A stretch of 64,000 nucleotides of DNA from Collinsella stercoris DSM 13279 (lineage in GTDB: Bacteria; Actinomycetota; Coriobacteriia; Coriobacteriales; Coriobacteriaceae), in assembly GCF_020735465.1 (NCBI RefSeq), contig NZ_CP085935.1:1364001-1428000 (forward strand), in the 5' to 3' direction. The notes beneath the pieces were generated by a model, which did not search any database, was not told the origin of the DNA, and worked only from the letters and a program-made list of their open reading frames with translations. Positions 8,857 to 17,611 of this stretch are shown here, piece after piece. How positions within the stretch are numbered: the first letter of the stretch is position 1; the number at the start of each line of letters is the position of its first letter. Both the position numbers and the translations under genes were made by a program.

Positions 8857-11800
8857 CGATGGAAAGCTGGAACGTATAAACGCGGCTCTTGGGTACTGGA
8901 GTATGATCGATCTCCTAACCCAAGATTCTCTACCAAACACAGACCCATACGCAAGCGTATACTGCACGAAGAAAAAAACAGCCGAGGAGAAGCCCCGCGT
9001 CTCGGTATCCCACCAATTCAAGTACGATCTCGACAAGAATGTCGAGGAAATGATTTGCGCCTGCACCGAATCAGATGTCATCAATGCATGTCGGAAACGC
9101 ATAGGCCTCCTCAGCAAAAAAGAAATCGGAAAAACCGACAAGGAGGTAAAAGACCTCGCGCAGCTAAAGGATGCAGTTGCCAAGAACGCTTTTCCGCAGA
9201 TCATCGCCATAGATATCTTCCTCGGAATTATCCCACGAGAGCCCGTCATTACCGCATTGGAAGAAAAACTTGCCGCCGCATCGATTCCGACCTCAAAGAA
9301 GCGTCAGGAAATCGAGACCGACGACCTGGCAAGCGCACTTGTCCATCTCGATGGATCGGGGGTGATCACGGGACTTGAGATCTCGCCGGCTATCTGGCTT
9401 CTTGCCCGCAGCTCGCGCGACATGAATACCCTATATGATGCGTTCAAAAATGAGACGGAAGCGCTCTCCAGCAACATAATTGAAAGATACGGAAGGGCAC
9501 CGGCAACCTTTGGCGATCTAAAGGCAATAGTTTCCGAGCTCCTTCCCGCCGCCCTACAGGAGCGCATCGACACGTTCCTAGAAGAGCATCCGGTCTACAA
9601 ACACGAACACAGTTGTCACCCGCTCAGCCGCAGCATCATTTCTTACCAGGCATTTGACGATCCGGAGCGCAAGCCGTTCCCCGTCACTCTGCACTCCTCG
9701 TTCTACTCAAAAGACATAACTGCCGTACACGATGCAATTTGCGACGCGAAAAACAACGGCAACCCAAAATCCCTTGCTCATGGTCAGCTCAAGCTCGTCC
9801 TCTCTTATCTCGAAGGCGGGCTAGAGCAGCACAACGGGCGTGATGCCCGTCGGCTTGATATTCAATCCGCCGCCAACGAGGCTGAACATCACCGAGTCTC
9901 CTCCTTCTATCAGAATATCCTCTCCCTCAGCAACACGCCCCTCGGTCGCTGGCCCTCCAAATTCAGCTTATCCCTCATGCAGCAAACTGCCGTCAATTTG
10001 GTGGCAGGAAGGGAACTCGCGCAGGACAGCGCCACGACTGATGTCCCCATCTCCGACCTCATGTCGGTCAACGGGCCTCCTGGTACAGGAAAAACCACGC
10101 TGCTCAAAGATATCATCGCAGCGAATATCGTTGAGAAGGCACGGCTGCTCTCGAGCTACGAGAAGCCAGATGATGCGTTCACGGAAATCACGGGTGTTGA
10201 CAAGTACCTCAAATATGCAAAGCACGCCTATCTCCTTGTGAATCCCAAGATCGCCGACCTAGGCATCATCGTCTGTTCTTCAAACAACACCGCCGTCGAA
10301 AATATCTCCGAGGAACTGCCTCAAAGCGCAGAGCTTCTCGATGGCCTAGAGAAAGAGGAAAAGGACCCGAGGCGAGAGCGGGCCATGTTCAGGGGCGACA
10401 TAGAAAATGATCGCAATCTGTTCGAAACGCCATGGAAAATCAAGCAAGACGGTGATGACCCGAAGGGAAAAAGAGAGCGGAAAGTCATACCCGATCTCTA
10501 TTTCTCCCGTATCGCCTGCGAGCAATTCAACTCAAAAGAAAAGGCGAACGCATCCCTCGGCATGCTGATTTCCGCCCGTCTTGGCAAGAAGGACCACATC
10601 GACAGCTTCCGCGAGACAACTCTTGAGGAACTTATTTTCGCGTCCGATCAAGACTCACGCGAAAACCATCTCAAGCGCTTTGAACTGTCAAGGAAGGCAT
10701 TCAGCGATCAATATAATCACGTGGAAGAACTCATGGGGCGTTACGCCAACCGACAAAAAGATGTGCTTCGGCTCCAAACCTCCGTCAAGGAGGCCCGCCT
10801 TCGACTCACCCGTGCCGAAAGCGATCTCAGTCAGGCAACTCATGCTAACGAAAATGCGAAGCGACAGCTATCCGACGCGCTCTCAAATTCCATTCTGCAG
10901 CTTAAATCCAACGAGGACTATCGGGACCGCCTGTCGCAGATCAACGACATCCGAAGCCTCCGCATCCTTGAAGACCAACTCAAAGAAGAGCTCGCTCCCT
11001 ACACTGGAGAACTCGAAAGGCTCAAGAAGCAACTGGAAATCGTTCGCCAATCTAGCGAAAAGTCAAATTTCCTTTCCAACGTATTCAATCACTTGGGCGG
11101 GCATAAGAAAAAGCCGAATCTTGAAATTCTCAAAGCAGAAGAAGAGCTGACCGTTTTTCAAGAAGGAAACAGCGGAAACGAGCGACTCGCTCGTTTCAGG
11201 CGCGAAATCACAGGAGAACTCAAGAAGCTCAATCGCCTTGCGCAAGCGGCACGTGAGGCACAAGCGTCTGTCGACAAAGCAGAGACTGACCTTGAACGGG
11301 CCAAGGATCTCCTGGACCTTCAACAAAACGAGCTTGCCCAATCGCTTTCATCCTGTCCCCATGCGCTTACCTCCGGCCGAATCGCTTCGATAACAGGAGA
11401 AAACCCGGAGCAACGGAAGCTCCATGATGCCCATCTGTTTACCCCGGCAGCAGAGGTTCCCGACGAGAACGAGTTGCGTTACGAGCGTGACAAGCTCTTC
11501 CTACGAGCCCTGCAGGTTACACGCGATTTCATTCTCTCCTCTAATTGCATGGCGAGCAATTTCAAACTGCTTAATGCATATTGGGGAGCTACCGTTGAGA
11601 AGGCGAATGGTACCGGCAAGGGTAAAATCACGTTCACCAATGAAGATGCGTCAAAAATCGTTCCTGCCTTATTCCAGACGCTGAGCATTCTCACACCCGT
11701 CATCTCCACGACGTTCGCCTCCGCCGGGCGACTATTCAGAGATATCCCGATCGCCAACAAAGATCACGCACCTCTCGGGCTCTGCATTGTCGATGAAGCG

Positions 11801-14083
11801 GGACAAGCCGTACCTCATGCTGCCATTGGAATTCTGGCACGCTGCGATAAGGCTCTGGTGGTTGGCGATCCCTATCAAATCGAGCCCGTCGTTGACTCTG
11901 AGGTCAAAATGTTCACAGAGCTCTTAGGCAAATCAATCGACTTCCTGTTCAAGAGCTGCACGTCCTCCGTCCAGGCACTCGCCGACGCGACCAACCCCAT
12001 AGGACACTATCGGACCAGTGACGAAGAGGGCAGGGAGTGGATCGGGTGCCCCCTTATCGTGCACAGACGCTGCGTCTCCCCCATGTTCGAAATCTCAAAT
12101 GAGATTTCCTATGGAAACAGCATGCTCAACGAGACCGCCAAGCTCGACCCCAAGAAGGACAAAGAAAAGCTCGAGAGCTTCTACCTCCCCTCGTCGCAAT
12201 GGATCAATGTTGCCGGGCATGAAAGAGGTAATAAAGACCATTATGTAGCCGCGCAGGGCGAGCGCGCCAAAGAAATCGTCTTATCGGCATTCACAAAGAA
12301 GCGCTCGGATGAAAACAGCCCTTCGCTGTACATCATCTCGCCCTTTGGCACCGTCGTAACAGGCATACGCAAAGCGCTTGAAAGATGTCGTCCCGATAGT
12401 GTGAATGGGAAAACGTGGGAGAGCTTCCTGAAAAACAACATCGGGACGGTCCATAAATTCCAAGGTAAAGAGGCTCAAGAGGTCATCTTCATGCTCGGAT
12501 GCGATAATTCGGCATCCGGTGCCGTGCAGTGGGTCAATTCGAACATCGTCAACGTTGCCGCCAGTCGCGCGAAACAACGCTTGTACGTTATTGCCGACTA
12601 CAATGTCTGGAATCGAAACCCGTACGTTTCCGCGATGAAACGAATACTCGATACCGCATGGATTGACCTTTTGGATAATTCACAGGCCAACGATGGCCGA
12701 GGAATCGAAGAAGTCCGAAGCGCGGTTCCACGTCTTGAATCCCTACCCACCGACAACCTTGAATCGATCGCAAGCGACAGCGATGGCAATGCTCTGAGCA
12801 CCAATACGGAGAATACATACTTCGATACTAGTGCCTTTCTTCAAAATGTTCGGCCCCGCATCGCACATATCACGTTAAGCCAATCCGTCTGTAATCGCTT
12901 CGGGTTTGAAGATGAAGACGCGCTCGATACCGCATTCGCCGCCTGCGTCGATGCTGACAGCCCGATCTCAAACCCCGTCCTCGCCAACATCAAGATGGGG
13001 ATGTTCCTCTATGACCTCTTTGACATCGACCGCAGGTCGTCCAATGGCGATAAAGAGGACTGGTCATTCTGCGCTATCATGTTCTGCCGAGCTGCCGAGC
13101 TTCTCTTAAAGCACGAGCTACTTCCATCGCTCAAGTCAATCAATCCGTCACTGATAATCAACGGAAAACAAAACATTGCCGACGTGAACGAACTCAGCCT
13201 GGGCCAGTACTCCAATGCACTTTGTGGCAAAGAGACTAAGGTTGCCTACGGCATGGCGGCAGGCTATCGGTGCGGAAATTGTGACACCAGAACAGAGACC
13301 ATCATCAACAGCGTGACACCGCGTGATCCTGCATGGTGGAATTCATTTGGCAACAATCTTGGTAAGCTCCGAATAATACGAAATGATTTCTGCCATTCCG
13401 GGCGCAACGTCACTCCCGATATCAAGAAGTTGCTTGCCAGACTCTTCGACGGCCACATCGAACGGGCAAACCGAGGCAAACAAGTCGCATTGCTATGCGA
13501 AGCCCGCACGCTCGAAATCGCCAAAGAGGGCATAGGCTCAAGGGGCTTCCCCGACATGATGCGAGAGCTTAAGGGCGTCGGCCTGAAGGAGCCCGACCAA
13601 ACCCCCGCTGACATAGCTCACCACACTGAACAGTCAGCAAAGCAGATTTCTACCGATAGCCAGCGATTGACACCCAAGCCCGGAAATCACGCAGCACGTC
13701 CAAGTAAACAGCTTCAACAAGCCGCAGATCCAAGTGCCTTCCCGAAATCTAATCTCGAAGCCACCACAACAGAAGGCCGAGAACATCAATTCGATGAGGG
13801 GCACTGGACCATCAGCAAATGGAGTTCGCTTCTGAAAAGCAAACTTGCCAATTATCCTGGGCTCAGCGATGGAGCAAGGGAGATTAATATCGCTCTTGAG
13901 GAAGCCGGATATGTCACAAGCGGTGACCACAGATTCACTCAAAAGGCATTCGATTCCTGGGATGTTCAGGAGAAGCCTGGATTTGACAAAAAAACGGGCA
14001 GGAGTTTCGTCTATTCTCTCTACTCGCACGGCGCTCTTATTGAGGCCCTCGGAATCTACAATGCTTTTAAGGACAAATCGTAG
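8849..14083 (+). CDS. Giant SF1 (DNA2/NAM7-like) helicase with coiled coil, HEPN-like domain and shared tail
   Basis: 1744 residues from ATG 8849, behind AAAGGAGG; the frame opens earlier but that start lies inside the WYL gene. Layout: N-terminal region (1-390); motif I VNGPPGTGKTTLLKDI near 405; a coiled-coil insertion (about 615-830); motif II CIVDEAGQAVPHAA near 980; VVGDPYQIEPVV near 1005; motif V GTVHKFQGKEAQEVIF near 1199; motif VI NVAASRAKQRLYVIAD near 1234. After the helicase core, residues 1340-1545 form an alpha-helical region ending in IRNDFCHSG, an R-x4-H motif as in HEPN ribonucleases. The last 90 residues match the tail of the AAA protein at 4648-7314. DNA2/NAM7 helicases with HEPN or other nuclease domains are typical of phage-conflict loci. 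Activity on RNA or DNA cannot be told from sequence. Confidence 0.85.
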   Translation: MIDDGKLERINAALGYWSMIDLLTQDSLPNTDPYASVYCTKKKTAEEKPRVSVSHQFKYDLDKNVEEMICACTESDVINACRKRIGLLSKKEIGKTDKEVKDLAQLKDAVAKNAFPQIIAIDIFLGIIPREPVITALEEKLAAASIPTSKKRQEIETDDLASALVHLDGSGVITGLEISPAIWLLARSSRDMNTLYDAFKNETEALSSNIIERYGRAPATFGDLKAIVSELLPAALQERIDTFLEEHPVYKHEHSCHPLSRSIISYQAFDDPERKPFPVTLHSSFYSKDITAVHDAICDAKNNGNPKSLAHGQLKLVLSYLEGGLEQHNGRDARRLDIQSAANEAEHHRVSSFYQNILSLSNTPLGRWPSKFSLSLMQQTAVNLVAGRELAQDSATTDVPISDLMSVNGPPGTGKTTLLKDIIAANIVEKARLLSSYEKPDDAFTEITGVDKYLKYAKHAYLLVNPKIADLGIIVCSSNNTAVENISEELPQSAELLDGLEKEEKDPRRERAMFRGDIENDRNLFETPWKIKQDGDDPKGKRERKVIPDLYFSRIACEQFNSKEKANASLGMLISARLGKKDHIDSFRETTLEELIFASDQDSRENHLKRFELSRKAFSDQYNHVEELMGRYANRQKDVLRLQTSVKEARLRLTRAESDLSQATHANENAKRQLSDALSNSILQLKSNEDYRDRLSQINDIRSLRILEDQLKEELAPYTGELERLKKQLEIVRQSSEKSNFLSNVFNHLGGHKKKPNLEILKAEEELTVFQEGNSGNERLARFRREITGELKKLNRLAQAAREAQASVDKAETDLERAKDLLDLQQNELAQSLSSCPHALTSGRIASITGENPEQRKLHDAHLFTPAAEVPDENELRYERDKLFLRALQVTRDFILSSNCMASNFKLLNAYWGATVEKANGTGKGKITFTNEDASKIVPALFQTLSILTPVISTTFASAGRLFRDIPIANKDHAPLGLCIVDEAGQAVPHAAIGILARCDKALVVGDPYQIEPVVDSEVKMFTELLGKSIDFLFKSCTSSVQALADATNPIGHYRTSDEEGREWIGCPLIVHRRCVSPMFEISNEISYGNSMLNETAKLDPKKDKEKLESFYLPSSQWINVAGHERGNKDHYVAAQGERAKEIVLSAFTKKRSDENSPSLYIISPFGTVVTGIRKALERCRPDSVNGKTWESFLKNNIGTVHKFQGKEAQEVIFMLGCDNSASGAVQWVNSNIVNVAASRAKQRLYVIADYNVWNRNPYVSAMKRILDTAWIDLLDNSQANDGRGIEEVRSAVPRLESLPTDNLESIASDSDGNALSTNTENTYFDTSAFLQNVRPRIAHITLSQSVCNRFGFEDEDALDTAFAACVDADSPISNPVLANIKMGMFLYDLFDIDRRSSNGDKEDWSFCAIMFCRAAELLLKHELLPSLKSINPSLIINGKQNIADVNELSLGQYSNALCGKETKVAYGMAAGYRCGNCDTRTETIINSVTPRDPAWWNSFGNNLGKLRIIRNDFCHSGRNVTPDIKKLLARLFDGHIERANRGKQVALLCEARTLEIAKEGIGSRGFPDMMRELKGVGLKEPDQTPADIAHHTEQSAKQISTDSQRLTPKPGNHAARPSKQLQQAADPSAFPKSNLEATTTEGREHQFDEGHWTISKWSSLLKSKLANYPGLSDGAREINIALEEAGYVTSGDHRFTQKAFDSWDVQEKPGFDKKTGRSFVYSLYSHGALIEALGIYNAFKDKS

Positions 14084-14112
14084 GCTGCCTAATCAGCTAT
14101 GACCCTAAAACC

Positions 14113-14153
14113 GAAGCATCGGCCCCGCCCATAATGAAAGGGGCCGATGCTTT
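14113..14153. terminator. Two-way terminator between convergent genes
   Basis: AGCATCGGCCCC (14115-14126) pairs with GGGGCCGATGCT (14140-14151) over a 13-base loop, flanked by AAAA on the left and TTT on the right. It sits just after the helicase stop and before the end of the minus-strand gene at 14189, so it can serve both strands. Confidence 0.75.
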
Positions 14154-14188
14154 CAACACTATCTTCCAAATGACACTATGCTGCAAGC

Positions 14189-14722
14189 CTACTCGACAGC
14201 CTCCGCAGCGAGCGTCCCGACGATTCTCTCTGCAGCGCGCATCGCCTCGGCGCGCTCCGAGTATCCGCACGACTCCATGAATGCATCGAGAGCCTTTTGC
14301 AACTCGACGCCGTCCTCGGAACCCTCCATTGCGCGAGCATGGACCTCCGCCTCAAACGGTGTAGCCCCATCCCTCGCATCTCGCGCCCCGCACGCAACGA
14401 CTCGGCGCAGGCCGTCGACACGCAAATCGTCGTGATCCTCCAGCAACGTGAGCACCAAGAAACACAACGCCAGATACTCCTCGAGCCCCTGCGGCTCCCC
14501 TGCCAAACCTTCCTCACCCTCGCTGAACATCGCATCGGCGCGAATGAGCGCACGGGCTGCCTCGCGAGCCTCATCGCAATCGAACACCATCAGCAGCCAA
14601 GCGGCAAAGCGCCCGTCTACAAATGGATACCGAGTCAGTCGTGCACGGATTTCATCCGGCAGCTCGTCCACAAACGCGAACAGCATGGGGCAATCGGGAA
14701 TCTGATCCGAAAACATACCCAT
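14189..14722 (-). CDS. Uncharacterised 177-aa acidic protein
   Basis: ATG 14722 with GGAGG five bases upstream is preferred to the TTG at 14734. The product is acidic and helical (MFSDQIPDCPMLFAFVDELP at the N-terminus), with no signal, membrane segment or recognisable motif. It resembles DUF4259-like small cytoplasmic proteins in composition only. It starts 17 bases after the membrane-protein gene at 14740-15600 and is probably co-transcribed with it. Confidence 0.6.
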   Translation of the reverse strand: MGMFSDQIPDCPMLFAFVDELPDEIRARLTRYPFVDGRFAAWLLMVFDCDEAREAARALIRADAMFSEGEEGLAGEPQGLEEYLALCFLVLTLLEDHDDLRVDGLRRVVACGARDARDGATPFEAEVHARAMEGSEDGVELQKALDAFMESCGYSERAEAMRAAERIVGTLAAEAVE

Positions 14723-14739
14723 GAGATCCTCCAACTCTC

Positions 14740-15600
14740 CTAAATGTCACGGTCACACAGGAGGTGCAAAAACACCGCACCCAGTATGAAGGGCAGCATC
14801 TTGATGGTAATCCAGAGGCCGGCCATAAAGATAAAGACGCAAAACGCGAAAAGCAATAAAGCGGGATACGCGAACAAACCGACCATAAGCGCCGCTGTGA
14901 GCACAATCCAACTCACCACGCCGTTGCCTGCCACGCACAAGCAGCACGCAATCTTACGAACGATGGCGTTTTTGCGCCCAAAATAGGCGACCGCGGCAGA
15001 AACGAATCGCTTCACGCGAACCGTCACAAAAATCGTGATAGGTGTCAGCAGCGCGCCCGCAAACAAAAGCATAAGCCCCGGAAAGGCCGAGCCGTCCTTT
15101 TGCGCCCACAGATCGGGGCACTGAACGTAGCCCTCTCGCAACAAATGCTCGGAGATGCCAGCAACCAGCAGAATCATCATCGCAACGGCGGCGGCCCATC
15201 GCAACGCGGGGCGAACGAACACGAGCTTCTTACCCAGCTGACCCATGTCCGCGCCGAGCCATGCCGAAAACACGAGTGCCGCATCAACGGCGATGTAAAG
15301 GATAATGAATGTCCACAGCAGCACCGGCGCAGCCCACAAACCCTCACCGGCAATGAGGACCTGTCCTACGTTCATGATGGCAACGTCGCTCGGCACCCGC
15401 TCGATGAGACCCATGACAAACCAGTAGATGCCTTCCGCGCCACGCGGGGACAGCGTAAAGGGTGCCACCGTTGCTATCGCCGCAAGAGCGAGCAAGAGCG
15501 TGACGCAATACCAAGCGATCCGAGCCGTCCCCGCATCCCAGCTCCCCATCTTTTCCTGCACACGAACTCCCTCATGTGCGGCGCAACTCACATCAACCAT
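14740..15600 (-). CDS. Multi-pass membrane protein of unknown function
   Basis: 286 residues, ATG 15600 behind GAAGGGACGG. About six hydrophobic segments are visible: residues 28-50 (WYCVTLLLALAAIATVAPF), 82-115, 135-155, 175-205, 228-250 and 252-280. Resembles DUF2975-type membrane proteins in size and in the segment that starts 'RPALRWAAAVAMMILLVAGI', but I cannot assign it. First gene of a two-gene minus-strand operon with the acidic 177-aa protein. Confidence 0.65.
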   Translation of the reverse strand: MVDVSCAAHEGVRVQEKMGSWDAGTARIAWYCVTLLLALAAIATVAPFTLSPRGAEGIYWFVMGLIERVPSDVAIMNVGQVLIAGEGLWAAPVLLWTFIILYIAVDAALVFSAWLGADMGQLGKKLVFVRPALRWAAAVAMMILLVAGISEHLLREGYVQCPDLWAQKDGSAFPGLMLLFAGALLTPITIFVTVRVKRFVSAAVAYFGRKNAIVRKIACCLCVAGNGVVSWIVLTAALMVGLFAYPALLLFAFCVFIFMAGLWITIKMLPFILGAVFLHLLCDRDI

Positions 15601-15825
15601 GCTCCCGTCCCTTCAACTCGGCACGATGATTAACTGAGGACAGCATAGGGGCGAAAACGTGCATTGCACGAGAACAAGCGTTGCTAATTAACGACGCTAA
15701 ATGAGTAAAATGGCCGTCTGTAGGGCGAAAACACGGTCATCGACAGCACCGGCTACCGCAACGCCCTCTTCACTATCTACAATCTATATAGACGAGCACA
15801 AAAAGAAGATGGTCAATCATCGGGA

Positions 15826-17406
15826 ATGGAGCAATCAATGCTAGATATTTGCGCATGCCTCCAGCAACGGCAAGTAAGCGAACCAACCCGTCCCGATGAC
15901 GTCCTCCTCGAAAGCTTATTGAACTCCGGGCAGGACGAGGTTTTTTGTATCCTTCCCACACCTTATTTTGAACGGTGCACCCACAAAAGGATACGTGCCA
16001 TCAAAACGGAATGGCATCTCCTATGCTCCATCGACCTCAATAGCATCCTGCCCGGCACGGCAGCAAAATACACCCTGTATGGACTATCCATAACGCCGAA
16101 AAGAACCGTTTGCTTTGCCCAATGGCTAAGACGCGGTATCTTCAATGAGCCAGGGAACTATCATTGGGTTAACGACGGCATTCCTTGCGGCCCCTCGTCG
16201 CCAGCTGCTGGAAAGCCCCTCCTCACATATCTACCTGAAGACTACAAGTCCTATCTGCAGAATTGCGAACGGTTCGTCAACACGGGGATAGCCCCACAGG
16301 GGGACGACTTCGCCGAGTACACCTTACTCGACAGCTCGGATCTTATTGAAGATAAGTGGATGCCTGCGTTCTACAAACAAGAGCACCTAGAAATGCGGCG
16401 TAAACTCAGATCGGAACATACCGTTCCGCTCGCAGAGATAGCAGAGGTGCGCACCGCCCACTTCGGACATTTCAAACAAAACGTACCCACGCTAACAGAT
16501 GTTTCATTTCCGCCCCTTCCCAAGAATATACAACTTGGTATGGGATCAGATGTTGAGTTGCAACATGGAGATGTGATTCTCAGCACTTGCGGTAAGCACA
16601 GCCACGCCATTGTCTACAACGGAAGCAGCGGTGTGTATGCCCGTCGGGGATTATCCGTCCTACGACCCGTAAAAGACGTCTCTCCAGAGTACCTCTGCCT
16701 CTACCTCACAAGCGATTTCGCCCTTGGAGTCTTTGACGCACTCGACCCGATTGCCAGCCATAGTCGCCATATCTCGAAGGAGGAACTGAAGCTATTCCCC
16801 GTGGTTCTCCCAACTCTAGACGAGAGATACTACCGCGCAGAATATGCTAAGCTCGCCAACCCCCAACAGCGAGATTACATCTCGCTCGAGCGCCTCAGAA
16901 CCGGACAACTTACTGATGTCGAGAGCATCCTCGATGCCGAGATAGCCCGAAAGATACAAGCCCATAACGATGAACAGCTCCGTGAGTTCCTTACCTCCGA
17001 CCTTCGCGAGCTCAACACATGCTTTGCCCACGGAGCATATAAAGCAGCCATCATTCTCGCCGGGTCCATCTTGGAAGCCGTGCTTACCGACTGGCTATCC
17101 GAAATCCACGGCACGAACTTCTTTGAGAACGACTACATGATCGAAACGCGAAACGGGCACTGCAGACAGGCCCGTCTTTCCGACATGATTAACGAAATCA
17201 GAGAGCTGGAGAAGCCGGATTGGCTTGAAGAGGCCAAGCTTGCCCACAAGATTCGGAAGAAACGGAATCTCGTTCACGCAACCCTATGCGTTAAAGCCGA
17301 TGATGTCAACGAGCAGACCGCACGCATGGTAATTGAATATCTCGACCGGGTGCTGCGCACGCGTGGCGCCAGCTGCCTTGAGCAAGTTACCCGCAACGAG
17401 CAGTGA
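15826..17406 (+). CDS. HsdS-like target-recognition domain fused to a HEPN-like tail
   Basis: 526 residues. No strong ribosome site precedes ATG 15826, and a second ATG follows at 15838. Residues 195-345 look like a type I restriction target-recognition domain: PLAEIAEVR, then ELQHGDVILSTCGKHSHAIV, ARRGLSVLRP, and the ending HISKEELKLFPVVLPTLDER. The last 130 residues are helical (AYKAAIILAGSILEAVLTDW...) and end in IRKKRNLVHATL, the R-N-x-x-H type helix of HEPN/DUF4145-like domains. The N-terminal 190 residues are unassigned. There is no HsdM or HsdR nearby, so a DNA-recognition module seems to have been coupled to a possible RNA-cutting or nucleotide-transfer module. The gene is AT-richer than its downstream neighbour, which suggests transfer. 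Confidence 0.7.
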   Translation: MEQSMLDICACLQQRQVSEPTRPDDVLLESLLNSGQDEVFCILPTPYFERCTHKRIRAIKTEWHLLCSIDLNSILPGTAAKYTLYGLSITPKRTVCFAQWLRRGIFNEPGNYHWVNDGIPCGPSSPAAGKPLLTYLPEDYKSYLQNCERFVNTGIAPQGDDFAEYTLLDSSDLIEDKWMPAFYKQEHLEMRRKLRSEHTVPLAEIAEVRTAHFGHFKQNVPTLTDVSFPPLPKNIQLGMGSDVELQHGDVILSTCGKHSHAIVYNGSSGVYARRGLSVLRPVKDVSPEYLCLYLTSDFALGVFDALDPIASHSRHISKEELKLFPVVLPTLDERYYRAEYAKLANPQQRDYISLERLRTGQLTDVESILDAEIARKIQAHNDEQLREFLTSDLRELNTCFAHGAYKAAIILAGSILEAVLTDWLSEIHGTNFFENDYMIETRNGHCRQARLSDMINEIRELEKPDWLEEAKLAHKIRKKRNLVHATLCVKADDVNEQTARMVIEYLDRVLRTRGASCLEQVTRNEQ

Positions 17407-17611
17407 ATCTATGACTTGATCCGTTCAGCCCAACCTTATCATCGGCATTATTGGGAGTGCCGTTATTTGGCAGCACATGGCACCTTTGCAGCAATCTAAG
17501 ATTCCTAGCATGGAATTCGAGAACGAGGCGATGACGGACGCCCACATCACATGTGGTTCGCGTTGTCGCCCCCTAGTTTCGGAGAATCCCGAAGGAGCAA
17601 AGGAGCAGGCC

